Assembly (NCBI GenBank): GCA_016191995.1
Contig: JACPVA010000103.1
Location: 1-64,000 of the forward strand
Direction: 5' to 3'
Length of the DNA stretch: 64,000 nt
Source: Burkholderiales bacterium
Lineage (GTDB): Bacteria; Pseudomonadota; Gammaproteobacteria; Burkholderiales; Burkholderiaceae_C
This document shows, one piece after another, positions 29,929-38,686 of this stretch. Position 1 is the first letter of the stretch; the number at the start of each line of letters is the position of its first letter. Both the position numbers and the translations under genes were made by a program. The notes under the pieces were generated by a model. It was not told the DNA's origin. It did not search any database and was given only the letters and a program-made list of their open reading frames with translations.

Positions 29929-31112
29929 CGGCGCCGCGCGAGGCCGGCGAGGCCCGCGGGGCCCGCGTGGCGGGCGACGGCCGCAAGCCCTGCGTGCACC
30001 TGGTCGCCGGCGCGCGGCCGAACTTCATGAAGATCGCGCCGATCGTGCGCGCGCTGCGCGCCGACGGGCGGCTGGCGTGGAAGCTGGTGCACACCGGCCA
30101 GCACTACGACCGCAACATGAGCGACGTGTTCTTCGAGGAGCTCGGCATCCCGGCGCCCGACGTCCATTTCGGCTGCGGCGGCGGCAGCCACGCGCAGCAG
30201 ACCGCGCGCATCATGGAGGCCTTCGAGTCGCATGTCGCGGCCGACCGGCCGGACGCGGTGGTCGTGGTCGGCGACGTCAACTCGACGCTCGCGTGCACGA
30301 TCGTCGCCAAGAAGGCCGGCATCCCGGTCGCGCATGTCGAGGCCGGGCTGCGCAGCGGCGACATGACGATGCCCGAGGAGATCAACCGCATCGTCACCGA
30401 CAGCCTGAGCGACTGGTTTTTCGTCACCGAGCCCAGCGGCGTGGAGAACCTGCGGCGCGAGGGGCGGCCGGAGTCCGGCATCTTCCACGTCGGCCACGTG
30501 ATGGTCGACAACGTCGTGCACCAGGCGCGGCAGCTCGAAGCGATGGGCGACGCCGCGCGGGCGGCGCTGGCCACCGACGCTGTCAAGCGCGAACTGTCCG
30601 AGGGCGGCGGCCGCTACGGCGTCGTCACGCTGCACCGGCCGTCCAATGTCGACGACCCGGCGGCGCTGGCGCCGATCGCCGGCGCACTGAAGGCGATCGC
30701 CGAGACGCTGCCGCTCGTCTTCCCCGTCCACCCGCGCACCCGCGGCACGCTGGCGCGCACCGGGCTGGACCTGGGGCCGCGTGTGCACCTGCTGGACCCG
30801 CAGCCCTACATGGCCTTCTTGCACCTGTGGAAGGACGCCGCGGTCGTCCTGACCGACAGCGGCGGGCTGCAGGAGGAGACGACGGCGCTCGGCGTGCCCT
30901 GCGTGACGCTGCGCGAGAACACCGAGCGCCCGATCACGCTCGCCGAGGGCAGCAACCAGCTCGCCGGCACCGACCCGGCGCGCATCGCGGAGCTGGCCCG
31001 GCGCGCGATCGCCGGCGAGGTCCCGCGCGGACGGCGGCCGGCGCTGTGGGACGGGCAGGCGGCGGGGAGGATCGTCGAGGCGCTGGCGCGGGGGTTGGGG
31101 CAGGCGCGCTGA
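29925..31112 (+). CDS. wecB: UDP-N-acetylglucosamine 2-epimerase (non-hydrolysing)
   Basis: Interconverts UDP-GlcNAc and UDP-ManNAc (or the corresponding uronic acids). The 395-residue GT-B-fold protein has [51 protein letters not shown] and [18 protein letters not shown], all family landmarks. The start is GTG at 29925, overlapping the dehydrogenase stop (GTGA). Beside a TviB-type dehydrogenase it suggests synthesis of an N-acetylmannosaminuronate-like precursor, which is inference. The first 20 residues are a disordered extension, so an internal start cannot be excluded. Confidence 0.92.
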
Positions 31113-31122
31113 GCCGAAATAA

Positions 31123-31159
31123 CCTTGTAAATTGATCATCAGGTGATCAAAATACAAGG
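31123..31159. promoter_or_regulatory. 37-bp two-armed dyad abutting the ATPase start codon
   Basis: CCTTGTA (31123-31129) and TTGATCA (31132-31138), then a 5-base centre, then TGATCAA (31144-31150) and TACAAGG (31153-31159). Both arm pairs are perfect inverted repeats with equal 2-base AA spacers, and the last base touches the ATG at 31160. The AT-rich patch stands out from the GC-rich surroundings. A dyad here could be an operator or an mRNA hairpin that hides the ribosome-binding site. Confidence 0.85.
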
Positions 31160-32326
31160 ATGTTGACGCGTGCCATCCAGCAGATCGTCGAGCGGCGGCT
31201 GTCGACCACCCCGGCCGTCGCACTGCTCGGCCCGCGCCAGGTCGGCAAGACGACGCTCGCGCTGGCCGTCGCGTCGTCGTACGAGGGCGCGGTCGTGCTC
31301 GACATGGAGCGCGAGGCCGACCGCGCCGCGGTGGCGCAGCCCGACCTGTTCTTTCCGCGCCACCGTGACCGGCTCGTTTTGCTGGACGAGGTGCAGCATG
31401 CCCCGTCGCTGTTCGCGGCGCTGAGGCCGGAGATCGACGCGCAGCGGCGACCGGGCCGCTTTCTGCTGCTCGGGTCGGCATCGGGCGACCTGCTGCGGCA
31501 GTCCAGCGAGTCCCTCGCGGGCCGCGTGTCGTATGTCGAGCTCACGCCGTTGCTGGCGGCTGAACTCGCCGCCGACCTGGGGACCTTGCAGACGCTGTGG
31601 CTGCGTGGCGGCTATCCCCTGAGTTACCTGGCCGCCGACGACGCTGCCGCGTTCCAGTGGCGGCAGGACTTCGTCCGCACCTTCCTGCAGCGCGACCTCC
31701 CTGGCATGGGGCTGCGGGTGCCGGCCGAGACCCTGCGCCGCTTCTGGACCATGCTCGCGCACCTGCAGGGCCAGCTATTCAATGCGTCGCAACTCGCGCT
31801 GTCGCTCGGTGGGGTCTCGCACACGACGACCGCGCGCTACCTCGACACGCTGGTCGACACGATGATGGTGCGCCGGCTGGAGCCCCACCTGGCGAATGTC
31901 GGCAAGCGCCTGGTCAAGTCGCCTAAGATCTACGTGCGCGACAGCGGGCTGCTGCATGCGCTGTTGGGGATCGCGAGCGTGCGCGAGTTGCAGGGGCACC
32001 CCGTGGCCGGCCCCTCGTGGGAGGGATTCGTCGTCGAGCAGGTGGCGGCTGCGCTGCCGGCGGGGGCGCAGATGGGCTTCTACAGGACCGTCGCGGGTGC
32101 CGAGATCGATCTCGTGGTCGAGCGTGGACGGCGCAAGATCGGTATCGAGATCAAGTTCTCCTCGAAGCCCAAGCCGCTGCGTGGCTTCTGGCAGGCGCTG
32201 CAAGACCTGGGCATCGACCGCGCCGCCGTGGTGGCACCGGTGGCGCGCGCGTATCCGCTGACCGAGGGGGTCGAGGTGCTGCCCGTGACGAGCGTGAACG
32301 AGTGGCTGGCCGAGGCGACGCGCTGA
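31160..32326 (+). CDS. AAA-family ATPase with DUF4143 domain
   Basis: A 388-residue protein of the AAA_14/DUF4143 type. Walker A is GPRQVGKTT (24-32), Walker B is LVLLDEVQ (72-79), with LLLGSAS as sensor-like strand. A winged-helix-like stretch follows at about 214-260 (ASQLALSLGGVSHTTTARYL), then a C-terminal DUF4143 domain with nuclease-like GAEIDLVVERGRRKIGIEIK near 318-337. The D-x-V...E-I-K pattern resembles a PD-(D/E)XK core. Biological role of the family is unknown. It interrupts the polysaccharide locus without obvious link to it and starts directly behind a perfect dyad. Confidence 0.88.
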   Translation: MLTRAIQQIVERRLSTTPAVALLGPRQVGKTTLALAVASSYEGAVVLDMEREADRAAVAQPDLFFPRHRDRLVLLDEVQHAPSLFAALRPEIDAQRRPGRFLLLGSASGDLLRQSSESLAGRVSYVELTPLLAAELAADLGTLQTLWLRGGYPLSYLAADDAAAFQWRQDFVRTFLQRDLPGMGLRVPAETLRRFWTMLAHLQGQLFNASQLALSLGGVSHTTTARYLDTLVDTMMVRRLEPHLANVGKRLVKSPKIYVRDSGLLHALLGIASVRELQGHPVAGPSWEGFVVEQVAAALPAGAQMGFYRTVAGAEIDLVVERGRRKIGIEIKFSSKPKPLRGFWQALQDLGIDRAAVVAPVARAYPLTEGVEVLPVTSVNEWLAEATR

Positions 32327-32425
32327 CGGAGCCTGCGGTGGCGGTGCGAGCACGACATGGAACAATCGACGGCTTCTTGACCCAGCTGCCCGCCGGCGGC
32401 GGCGCCCACGGCCCGGATCCTCCCC

Positions 32426-33496
32426 ATGACCCTCCTCGTCACCGGCGGCGCCGGCTTCATCGGCAGCAACTTCGTCCTCGACTGGCTGGCCGCGCCCGAG
32501 ACGCGCGGCGAGCCGGTCGTCGACCTCGACGCGCTGACCTACGCCGGCAACCTGGCCAACCTGGCGTCGCTGCAGGGCGATGCGCGGCACGTCTTCGTCC
32601 AGGGCGAGATCGGCGACCGCGCGCTCGTCGACCGGCTGCTGGCCACGCACAGACCGCGCGCGATCGTCCACTTCGCCGCCGAGAGCCACGTCGACCGCAG
32701 CATCCACGGCCCCGGCGCCTTCATCGAGACCAACGTCGAGGGCACGTTCACGCTGCTCGAGGCGGCGCGCGCCTATTGGGCGAAGCTCGAGGGCGACGCC
32801 AAGTCGGCCTTCCGCTTTCTTCACGTCAGCACCGACGAGGTCTACGGCAGCCTCGCACCCGGCGCGCCGGCCTTCACCGAGGATCACCCCTACGAGCCCA
32901 ACAGCCCCTACGCCGCGAGCAAGGCCGCCAGCGACCACCTCGTCCGCGCCTGGCACCACACCTACGGGCTGCCGGTCGTCACGACCAACTGCTCGAACAA
33001 CTACGGGCCGTACCAGTTCCCGGAGAAGCTGATCCCGCTGATGATCGTCAACGCGCTCGCGGGCAAGCCGCTGCCGGTCTACGGCGACGGCATGCAGGTG
33101 CGCGACTGGCTCTATGTCGGCGACCACTGCGCTGCGATCCGCACCGTGCTGGCGCGCGGGCGCCTCGGCGAGACCTACAACATCGGCGGCTGGAACGAGA
33201 AGCCGAACCGCGAGATCGTCCAGACGCTGTGCGCGCTGCTCGACGAGCTGCGGCCGGATCCGGCCGGCCCCTACGCCAGGCTGGTCAGGTCCGTCGCCGA
33301 CCGCCCCGGCCACGATCGCCGCTATGCGATCGACGCGCGCAAGATCGAGCGCGAGCTGGGCTGGCGCCCGGCCGAGACCTTCGCCAGCGGCATCCGCAAG
33401 ACCGTGCGCTGGTACCTGGACCACACCGACTGGACCGCGCAGGTGCAAAGCGGCGCCTACCGCGACTGGGTGGCGACGAACTACGCGGCGCGATGA
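32426..33496 (+). CDS. rfbB: dTDP-glucose 4,6-dehydratase
   Basis: Second step of dTDP-L-rhamnose synthesis. The 356-residue short-chain dehydrogenase has the NAD motif [17 protein letters not shown], the catalytic TDEVYG segment (Thr, Asp, Glu) and [20 protein letters not shown] (Tyr-x3-Lys), plus [17 protein letters not shown]. It begins ATG 32426 and its stop overlaps rfbD (ATGA), so rfbBDAC is a coupled operon. Order rfbB-rfbD-rfbA-rfbC is a common proteobacterial arrangement. Confidence 0.97.
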   Translation: MTLLVTGGAGFIGSNFVLDWLAAPETRGEPVVDLDALTYAGNLANLASLQGDARHVFVQGEIGDRALVDRLLATHRPRAIVHFAAESHVDRSIHGPGAFIETNVEGTFTLLEAARAYWAKLEGDAKSAFRFLHVSTDEVYGSLAPGAPAFTEDHPYEPNSPYAASKAASDHLVRAWHHTYGLPVVTTNCSNNYGPYQFPEKLIPLMIVNALAGKPLPVYGDGMQVRDWLYVGDHCAAIRTVLARGRLGETYNIGGWNEKPNREIVQTLCALLDELRPDPAGPYARLVRSVADRPGHDRRYAIDARKIERELGWRPAETFASGIRKTVRWYLDHTDWTAQVQSGAYRDWVATNYAAR

Positions 33497-34404
33497 CGAT
33501 GCCGGCCAGCATCCTGCTGCTCGGCAGCCAGGGCCAGGTCGGCTGGGAGCTGCAGCGCGCGCTCGCGCCGCTGGGCGAGCTGACCGCGCTGGACCGCCGC
33601 GGCACCGGCCGCTGGCAGGCCGATCTGGGCCGGCCCGAGCTGCTGGCGCCGATGCTCGATGCGATCGCGCCGCAGGTCATCGTCAATGCCGCGGCGCATA
33701 CGGCGGTCGACCGCGCAGAGAGCGAGCCCGAGCTCGCGCATGCGATCAACGCGGCCTCCCCCGGCGAGCTGGCGCGCTGGGCCGCGGCGCACGGCGCGAC
33801 GCTGGTGCAGTACAGCAGCGACTATGTCTTCGACGGCGGCGGCCACACCCCGCGCGCGGAGGACGCGCCGACCGGGCCGCTGAGCGTCTACGGCCGCAGC
33901 AAGCTCGCCGGCGAGGAGGCGATCCGCGCCAGCGGCTGCCGGCACCTGATCCTGCGCACGAGCTGGGTCTATGCCGCGCGCGGCGGCAACTTCGCGCGCA
34001 CCATGCTGCGGCTGGCGGCCGAGCGCGACGAGCTGCGCGTCATCGCCGACCAGGTCGGCGCGCCGACCGGCGCCGAGCTGCTTGCCGACGTCACCGCGCA
34101 CGCGCTGCGCGCGCTCGCGGCCGACCCGGCGCTGGCCGGCACCTACCACTGCGTGGCGGCCGGCGAGACGAGCTGGCACGGCTACGCCTGCCACGTGATC
34201 GAGTGGGCGCGCGCGCACGGCCACCCGGTGAAGGTCGCGCCGGACGCGATCCGCGCGATCCCGACCGCCGACTACCCGGCGCCGGCGGCGCGGCCGCTGA
34301 ACTCGCGGCTCGACACGTCCAGGCTGCAGCGCGCCTTCGGGCTGCGCTTGCCGCCGTGGCAGCAGGGGGTGGAGCGGATGCTGGCCGAGGTGCTGAACCC
34401 TTGA
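33493..34404 (+). CDS. rfbD: dTDP-4-dehydrorhamnose reductase
   Basis: Last step of dTDP-L-rhamnose synthesis, NADPH reduction of the 4-keto sugar. The 303-residue SDR protein has [16 protein letters not shown] (nucleotide binding), [23 protein letters not shown] and the YGRSKLAGE active-site Tyr/Lys. The ATG at 33493 overlaps the rfbB stop; an ATG at 33499 is a near alternative. Length and motif spacing are normal. Confidence 0.96.
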   Translation: MTMPASILLLGSQGQVGWELQRALAPLGELTALDRRGTGRWQADLGRPELLAPMLDAIAPQVIVNAAAHTAVDRAESEPELAHAINAASPGELARWAAAHGATLVQYSSDYVFDGGGHTPRAEDAPTGPLSVYGRSKLAGEEAIRASGCRHLILRTSWVYAARGGNFARTMLRLAAERDELRVIADQVGAPTGAELLADVTAHALRALAADPALAGTYHCVAAGETSWHGYACHVIEWARAHGHPVKVAPDAIRAIPTADYPAPAARPLNSRLDTSRLQRAFGLRLPPWQQGVERMLAEVLNP

Positions 34405-34418
34405 ACGAGAGGAACCCC

Positions 34419-35300
34419 ATGCCCCGCAAAGGCCTCATCCTCGCCGGCGGCGCCGGCACCCGGCTGCACCCGGCCACGCTGGCGCTCAGCAAGCAGCTGC
34501 TGCCCGTCTACGACAAGCCGATGATCTACTACCCGCTGGCCACATTGATGCTGGCCGGCATGCGCGAGGTGCTGGTCATCAGCACGCCGCAGGACCTGCC
34601 TCGCTTCGAGGCGCTGCTGGGCGACGGCAGCCGCTGGGGCATGAGCTTCAGCTACTGCGTCCAGCCCAGCCCGGACGGCCTGGCGCAGGCCTTCATCCTG
34701 GGGCGCGACTTCATCGGCGGGCACCCTAGCGCGCTGGTGCTGGGCGACAACCTCTTCTACGGCCACGACTTCCAGCCGCTGCTGCAGCGCGCCGACGTGC
34801 GCACGCGAGGCGCCACGGTCTTCGCCTACCACGTGCACGACCCCGAGCGCTACGGCGTGGTCGAGTTCGACGCCGGCCGGCGCGCGATCAGCATCGAGGA
34901 AAAGCCCTCGAAGCCCAAGAGCAACTACGCCGTCACCGGCCTGTACTTCTACGACGAGCAGGTGTGCGACATCGCCGCCGCCGTCAAGCCCAGCGCACGC
35001 GGCGAGCTGGAAATCACCGAGGTCAACGCCGAGTACCTGCGGCGCGGCCAGCTCAGCGTCGAGATCATGGGCCGTGGCTATGCGTGGCTGGATACCGGCA
35101 CCCACGACAGCCTGCTCGAAGCCGGCCAGTTCATTGCGACGCTGGAAAACCGCCAGGGCCTGAAGGTCGCCTGCCCGGAGGAGATCGCGTACCGCGCCGG
35201 CTGGATCGATGCCGGGCAACTGGAGCGACTGGCGCAGCCGATGGCGAAGAACGGCTACGGCCGCTATCTGATGCGGCTGCTGTCCGAGCGGGTGTACTGA
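34419..35300 (+). CDS. rfbA: Glucose-1-phosphate thymidylyltransferase
   Basis: First step of dTDP-rhamnose synthesis: glucose-1-phosphate plus dTTP to dTDP-glucose. The 293-residue product has the pyrophosphorylase signature [20 protein letters not shown] near the N-terminus, [28 protein letters not shown] (metal-binding Asp) and [28 protein letters not shown] ribosome-binding site sits about 6 bases before ATG 34419. Its TGA overlaps the rfbC ATG (TGATG). Confidence 0.97.
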   Translation: MPRKGLILAGGAGTRLHPATLALSKQLLPVYDKPMIYYPLATLMLAGMREVLVISTPQDLPRFEALLGDGSRWGMSFSYCVQPSPDGLAQAFILGRDFIGGHPSALVLGDNLFYGHDFQPLLQRADVRTRGATVFAYHVHDPERYGVVEFDAGRRAISIEEKPSKPKSNYAVTGLYFYDEQVCDIAAAVKPSARGELEITEVNAEYLRRGQLSVEIMGRGYAWLDTGTHDSLLEAGQFIATLENRQGLKVACPEEIAYRAGWIDAGQLERLAQPMAKNGYGRYLMRLLSERVY

Positions 35301-35872
35301 TGAAGCTGGTCCCGACCGAGCTGTCTGGCGTCGTCATCGTCGAGCCCCAGGTCTTCGCCGACGAGCGCGGCTGGTTCATGGAGAGCTTCAACGCGCCGCG
35401 CTTCGACGCCGCGCTGGCCGCGCTCGGCCTGCCGCCGCCAGGGCCCTTCGTGCAGGACAACCACTCGTGCAGCGCCGCCGGCGTGCTGCGCGGCCTGCAC
35501 TACCAGCTGCCGCCGCACGCGCAGGGCAAGCTGGTGCGGGTGGTCAAAGGGGCCGCCTACGACGTCGCGGTCGATATCCGCAAAGGCTCGCCGACCTTCG
35601 GCCGCTGGGTCGGCGTGGAGCTTTCCGCCGACAACCGGCGCCAGGTCTGGATCCCGCCCGGCTTCGCGCACGGCTTCCTGGCGCTGCAGGACGATACGCA
35701 CTTCCTCTACAAGACCACCGATGTCTACGCGCGCGACTGCGAGCGCGCGATCCGCTGGGACGACCCGGCGATCGGCATCGCATGGCCGCTGCCGGGGCGG
35801 CTGGCGCCTCGGGTGGCGGACAAGGATGCGGCGGCGCCGGGGCTGCGCGACGCGCAGGTATTCGGGCCCTGA
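35300..35872 (+). CDS. rfbC: dTDP-4-dehydrorhamnose 3,5-epimerase
   Basis: Third step of dTDP-L-rhamnose synthesis. The 190-residue cupin-fold protein has FVQDNHSCSAAGVLRGLHYQ (active-site His in RGLHYQ), GKLVRVVKGAAYDVAVDIRK and WIPPGFAHGFLALQD. The first base of its ATG is the last base of the rfbA stop. It ends the rhamnose block; a 208-bp gap precedes the export genes. Confidence 0.96.
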   Translation: MKLVPTELSGVVIVEPQVFADERGWFMESFNAPRFDAALAALGLPPPGPFVQDNHSCSAAGVLRGLHYQLPPHAQGKLVRVVKGAAYDVAVDIRKGSPTFGRWVGVELSADNRRQVWIPPGFAHGFLALQDDTHFLYKTTDVYARDCERAIRWDDPAIGIAWPLPGRLAPRVADKDAAAPGLRDAQVFGP

Positions 35873-35990
35873 TCGGCGCCGAGTCGACCGGCTCCGCGGG
35901 TGCCCGGCCTCGGCCGCCACCGTCCGTGGCGGCGGTCCGGCAGCCGCGGGCAGTTAGCATCGCGTTCCCGATCCGCTGCGTTTGGCTTTC

Positions 35991-36017
35991 ATGATGCGGG
36001 GCAGTACCCCGGATCAT
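35991..36017. repeat. Hairpin before the export operon, similar to one at 9014-9039
   Basis: ATGAT and ATCAT arms surround GGGG...CCCC around a 5-base loop. The core ATGCGGGGC..CCCCGGATCAT closely resembles 9014-9039, just before the Rieske gene. It lies in the leader of the kpsM-like gene and overlaps possible upstream starts, so it may be a transcript hairpin. Confidence 0.5.
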
Positions 36018-36080
36018 CGGGAACCTCCCCATCGACCCTCGAACCCCTCCAAGGACCGGATCATCCTGTTGTCGTCGTCC

Positions 36081-36866
36081 ATGTCCGCGCGATCGCCGTG
36101 GCAGATCCAGCGGGCGGTTCTCTATGCCATCATCGTCCGCGAGCTCCAGACCCGCTTCGGCGGCCGCTGGCTGGGCGCGATCTGGTTCGTGCTGGAGCCG
36201 CTGGCGCACGTGCTGCTGCTGCTCGCGGTGTTCGGCTTCCTGCACCGTCGAGTCGCCCCCGGCATGCCTTACCCGGTCTTCCTGGTCACCGGGCTGCTGC
36301 CGTTCTTCGCCTTCCGCAGCGTGGCCACGAGGCTGATGGACGCGGTCGATGCCAATCGCGGCCTGTTCGCCTACCGCCAGGTCAAGCCGATGGACGCCTT
36401 CGTGTCGCGTGCCCTGCTCGAGCTCGGCCTGTACAGCACGGTCTATATCGTCACGCTCGCGCTGCTGGCCTGGATCGGATTCGACGCCTTGCCGGCGCGG
36501 CCGCTGGAGATGCTCGGCATCCTGGCGGCGCTGATCGTCTTCGGGGTCGCGCTGGGGGTGATCTTCGCGGTCGCCACCGACGAGGTGCCACAGCTGCGCC
36601 CCTTCGTCCGCATGGCGTTCTTCCCGCTGTACTTCCTCTCCGGCGTCATCTTTCCCGTGCGTGCGATCCCGCCGGAGTACATCCCGCTGCTGCTGTGGAA
36701 CCCGTTGCTGCACTTCGTCGAGCTGGCGCGCGCCTTCTTCTTCGAGCGCTACGCGCTGCTGCCCGGCATCGATCACGGCTACGCGCTGGCGTGGCCGGTC
36801 TTCAGCCTGGCGCTGGCGCTGGCGCTGTACCGCGCAAGACGCCTGCGCCTCGTCGCCGTCGGCTGA
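36081..36866 (+). CDS. kpsM: ABC-2 type polysaccharide export permease (KpsM-like)
   Basis: Inner-membrane permease of an ABC capsule exporter. The 261-residue product is close to KpsM in length, with six hydrophobic segments and the ABC-2 features IIVRELQTRFGGRWLGAIW (N-terminal), FLYFLSGVIFP-like segment (PLYFLSGVIFPVRAIPPEY) and LLWNPLLHFVELAR. I start at ATG 36081; a TTG-initiated extension to 35982 adds 33 residues that run through a hairpin. The kpsT-like ATPase starts 4 bases after its stop, so the two form one transporter. Confidence 0.92.
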   Translation: MSARSPWQIQRAVLYAIIVRELQTRFGGRWLGAIWFVLEPLAHVLLLLAVFGFLHRRVAPGMPYPVFLVTGLLPFFAFRSVATRLMDAVDANRGLFAYRQVKPMDAFVSRALLELGLYSTVYIVTLALLAWIGFDALPARPLEMLGILAALIVFGVALGVIFAVATDEVPQLRPFVRMAFFPLYFLSGVIFPVRAIPPEYIPLLLWNPLLHFVELARAFFFERYALLPGIDHGYALAWPVFSLALALALYRARRLRLVAVG

Positions 36867-36869
36867 GCC

Positions 36870-37544
36870 GTGATCGAGCTGCGCGCGCTGACCAAGTCCT
36901 ACCCGACGCCGCGCGGGCGCCGTTACGTCTTCCGCGACCTGGACTTCGTCTTCCCGGTCGGCGCCAACATCGGCCTGATCGGCCGCAACGGCGCCGGCAA
37001 GTCGACGCTGCTGCGGCTGCTCGGCGGCATCGATACGCCCGATCGCGGCGCGGTGCTCACCGACGCGCGAATTTCCTGGCCGGTCGGCTTGTCGGGCGGC
37101 TTCCAGGGGTCGCTGACGGCGCGGGAGAATGTCCGTTTTGTCTGCCACGTCTACGGCGCCAGCGGCACGGCGATGCGCGAGAAGATCCGCTTCGTCGAGG
37201 ACTTCGCCGAGATCGGCGAGTATTTCGACCTGCCGGTCAAGAGCTACTCGTCGGGCATGCGCTCGCGCGTGGCCTTCGGGCTGAGCATGGCGTTCGACTT
37301 CGACTACTACCTCATCGACGAGGTCATGGCCGTCGGTGACGCGCAGTTCAAGCGCAAGAGCGAAGCGGTGTTCGCCGAGCGGCTCGCGCGCTCGAATCTC
37401 ATCCTCGTCTCGCACAACATGAACGACATCAAGAAGTACTGCAGCGTCGTCGTCCTCGTCGAGCACGGCAGCGCGCGCGTGTTCGAGGATGTCGACACCG
37501 GCATCGCCGCCTACCGCGACCAGCTCGCTCCGCAGCCCGCATGA
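36870..37544 (+). CDS. kpsT: ABC polysaccharide export ATPase (KpsT-like)
   Basis: ATPase partner of the permease. The 224-residue protein has Walker A GRNGAGKSTLLRLLGG near residue 39, signature motif SYSSGMRSRVAFGLS near 127, Walker B YYLIDEVMAVGD and the switch His in LVSHNMND. It lacks the C-terminal carbohydrate-binding domain of O-antigen Wzt proteins, so this is a capsule-type (KpsT) exporter. The start is GTG at 36870. Confidence 0.93.
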   Translation: MIELRALTKSYPTPRGRRYVFRDLDFVFPVGANIGLIGRNGAGKSTLLRLLGGIDTPDRGAVLTDARISWPVGLSGGFQGSLTARENVRFVCHVYGASGTAMREKIRFVEDFAEIGEYFDLPVKSYSSGMRSRVAFGLSMAFDFDYYLIDEVMAVGDAQFKRKSEAVFAERLARSNLILVSHNMNDIKKYCSVVVLVEHGSARVFEDVDTGIAAYRDQLAPQPA

Positions 37545-37578
37545 GCCGTCCCGCCAGCCTGCCCCCGCCCGCCCCCGC

Positions 37579-38679
37579 ATGCCCGTCCTGAACCATCTCA
37601 GCCCGCGCAACCTCAAGCTGCTGCTGGTCGCGCTGCCCTTGCTGCTGGCCGGCGCGTACTACGTGGCGCTGGCGGCCGACCGCTTCGTCAGCGAATCGGT
37701 CATCACCGTCCGGCAGGCCAGCCAGAGTGCCAACGCCGTCCCCGGCGCCGCGTTGCTGCTGGCCGGGCTGACCCCGGCATCGCGCGAGGACACGCTGTAC
37801 CTCGCGCGCTACGTCCATTCGCTGGACCTGCTGCGCAAGCTCGACGCGGAGCTGAAACTGCGCGAGCACTTCTCGCGCCGCAGCGCCGACCTGCTGTTCC
37901 GGCTCGATCCCGAGGCGCCGATCGAGGATGTGCTGGACTACTACCGCGCGCGCGTCGAGGTGCTGCACGACGACGTCTCGGGCCTGCTGACGCTGCGCGT
38001 GCAGGGCTTCGAGCCCGCATTCGCGCAGGCGCTCAACCGCAGCATCCTCGACCAGGGCGAGAAGTTCGTCAACGAGTTCTCGCAGCGCATGGCGCGCGAG
38101 CAGATGCAGTTCGCCGAGGCCGAGCTCGCCCGCGCGGCCGAGCGCGTGCAGCAGGCGCAGGCCCGGCTGCTGGCGTTCCAGACCCGCCACCGCCTGCTCG
38201 ACCCGCCGGCACAGGCTGTCGCGGCCAGCACGCTGGCGGCCGAGCTGCAGGCCACGCTCGCGCGCGAGGAGACCGAGCTGAAGAACGCGCTGACCTACCT
38301 CAACGACAGCTCGCACCAGGTGCGCGCGCTGCGCAACCGCATCGACGCGCTGCGGCAGCAGCTCGACCTCGAGCGCTTGCGCAGCACCGGCGGCCAGGGC
38401 TCGCGCCTGAACGCGCTGGCGGCGGAGTTCCAGGCCCTGCAGCTGCAGGTCGGGTTCGCGCAGGACGCCTACAAGCTCGCCCTGTCGGCGGTCGAGAATG
38501 CGCGCATCGACGCCACGCGCAAGCTCAAGAGCGTCGTCGTCGTCGAGTCCTCGTCGCTGCCTGAGGAGGCGCGGTATCCGCGCCGCCTGTACAACCTCTT
38601 CACGCTGGCCGTCGTGTGCCTGCTGCTGTACGGGATCACCCGTCTGGTGGTGACCACGATTCGCGACCATCAGGATTGA
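37579..38679 (+). CDS. kpsE: Capsule export inner-membrane protein (KpsE/PCP-like)
   Basis: Polysaccharide co-polymerase-type protein linking the ABC exporter to the outer-membrane channel. The 366-residue product has a transmembrane segment at residues 14-34, a long periplasmic region with coiled-coil character (about 170-300, Glu/Gln/Arg/Ala-rich heptads) and a C-terminal membrane segment YNLFTLAVVCLLLYGITRLV, followed by a short cytoplasmic tail, the KpsE topology. Start is ATG 37579; an in-frame ATG at 37489 would overlap kpsT by 56 bases and is less likely. KpsD-like gene follows after 7 bases. Confidence 0.9.
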   Translation: MPVLNHLSPRNLKLLLVALPLLLAGAYYVALAADRFVSESVITVRQASQSANAVPGAALLLAGLTPASREDTLYLARYVHSLDLLRKLDAELKLREHFSRRSADLLFRLDPEAPIEDVLDYYRARVEVLHDDVSGLLTLRVQGFEPAFAQALNRSILDQGEKFVNEFSQRMAREQMQFAEAELARAAERVQQAQARLLAFQTRHRLLDPPAQAVAASTLAAELQATLAREETELKNALTYLNDSSHQVRALRNRIDALRQQLDLERLRSTGGQGSRLNALAAEFQALQLQVGFAQDAYKLALSAVENARIDATRKLKSVVVVESSSLPEEARYPRRLYNLFTLAVVCLLLYGITRLVVTTIRDHQD

Positions 38680-38686
38680 GCCGCGC

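Noticed and set aside
31160-32326. The DUF4143 ATPase considered as part of a multi-gene defence system
   Set aside because: It is a single gene flanked by nucleotide-sugar enzymes, with no partner nuclease, methylase or toxin beside it.
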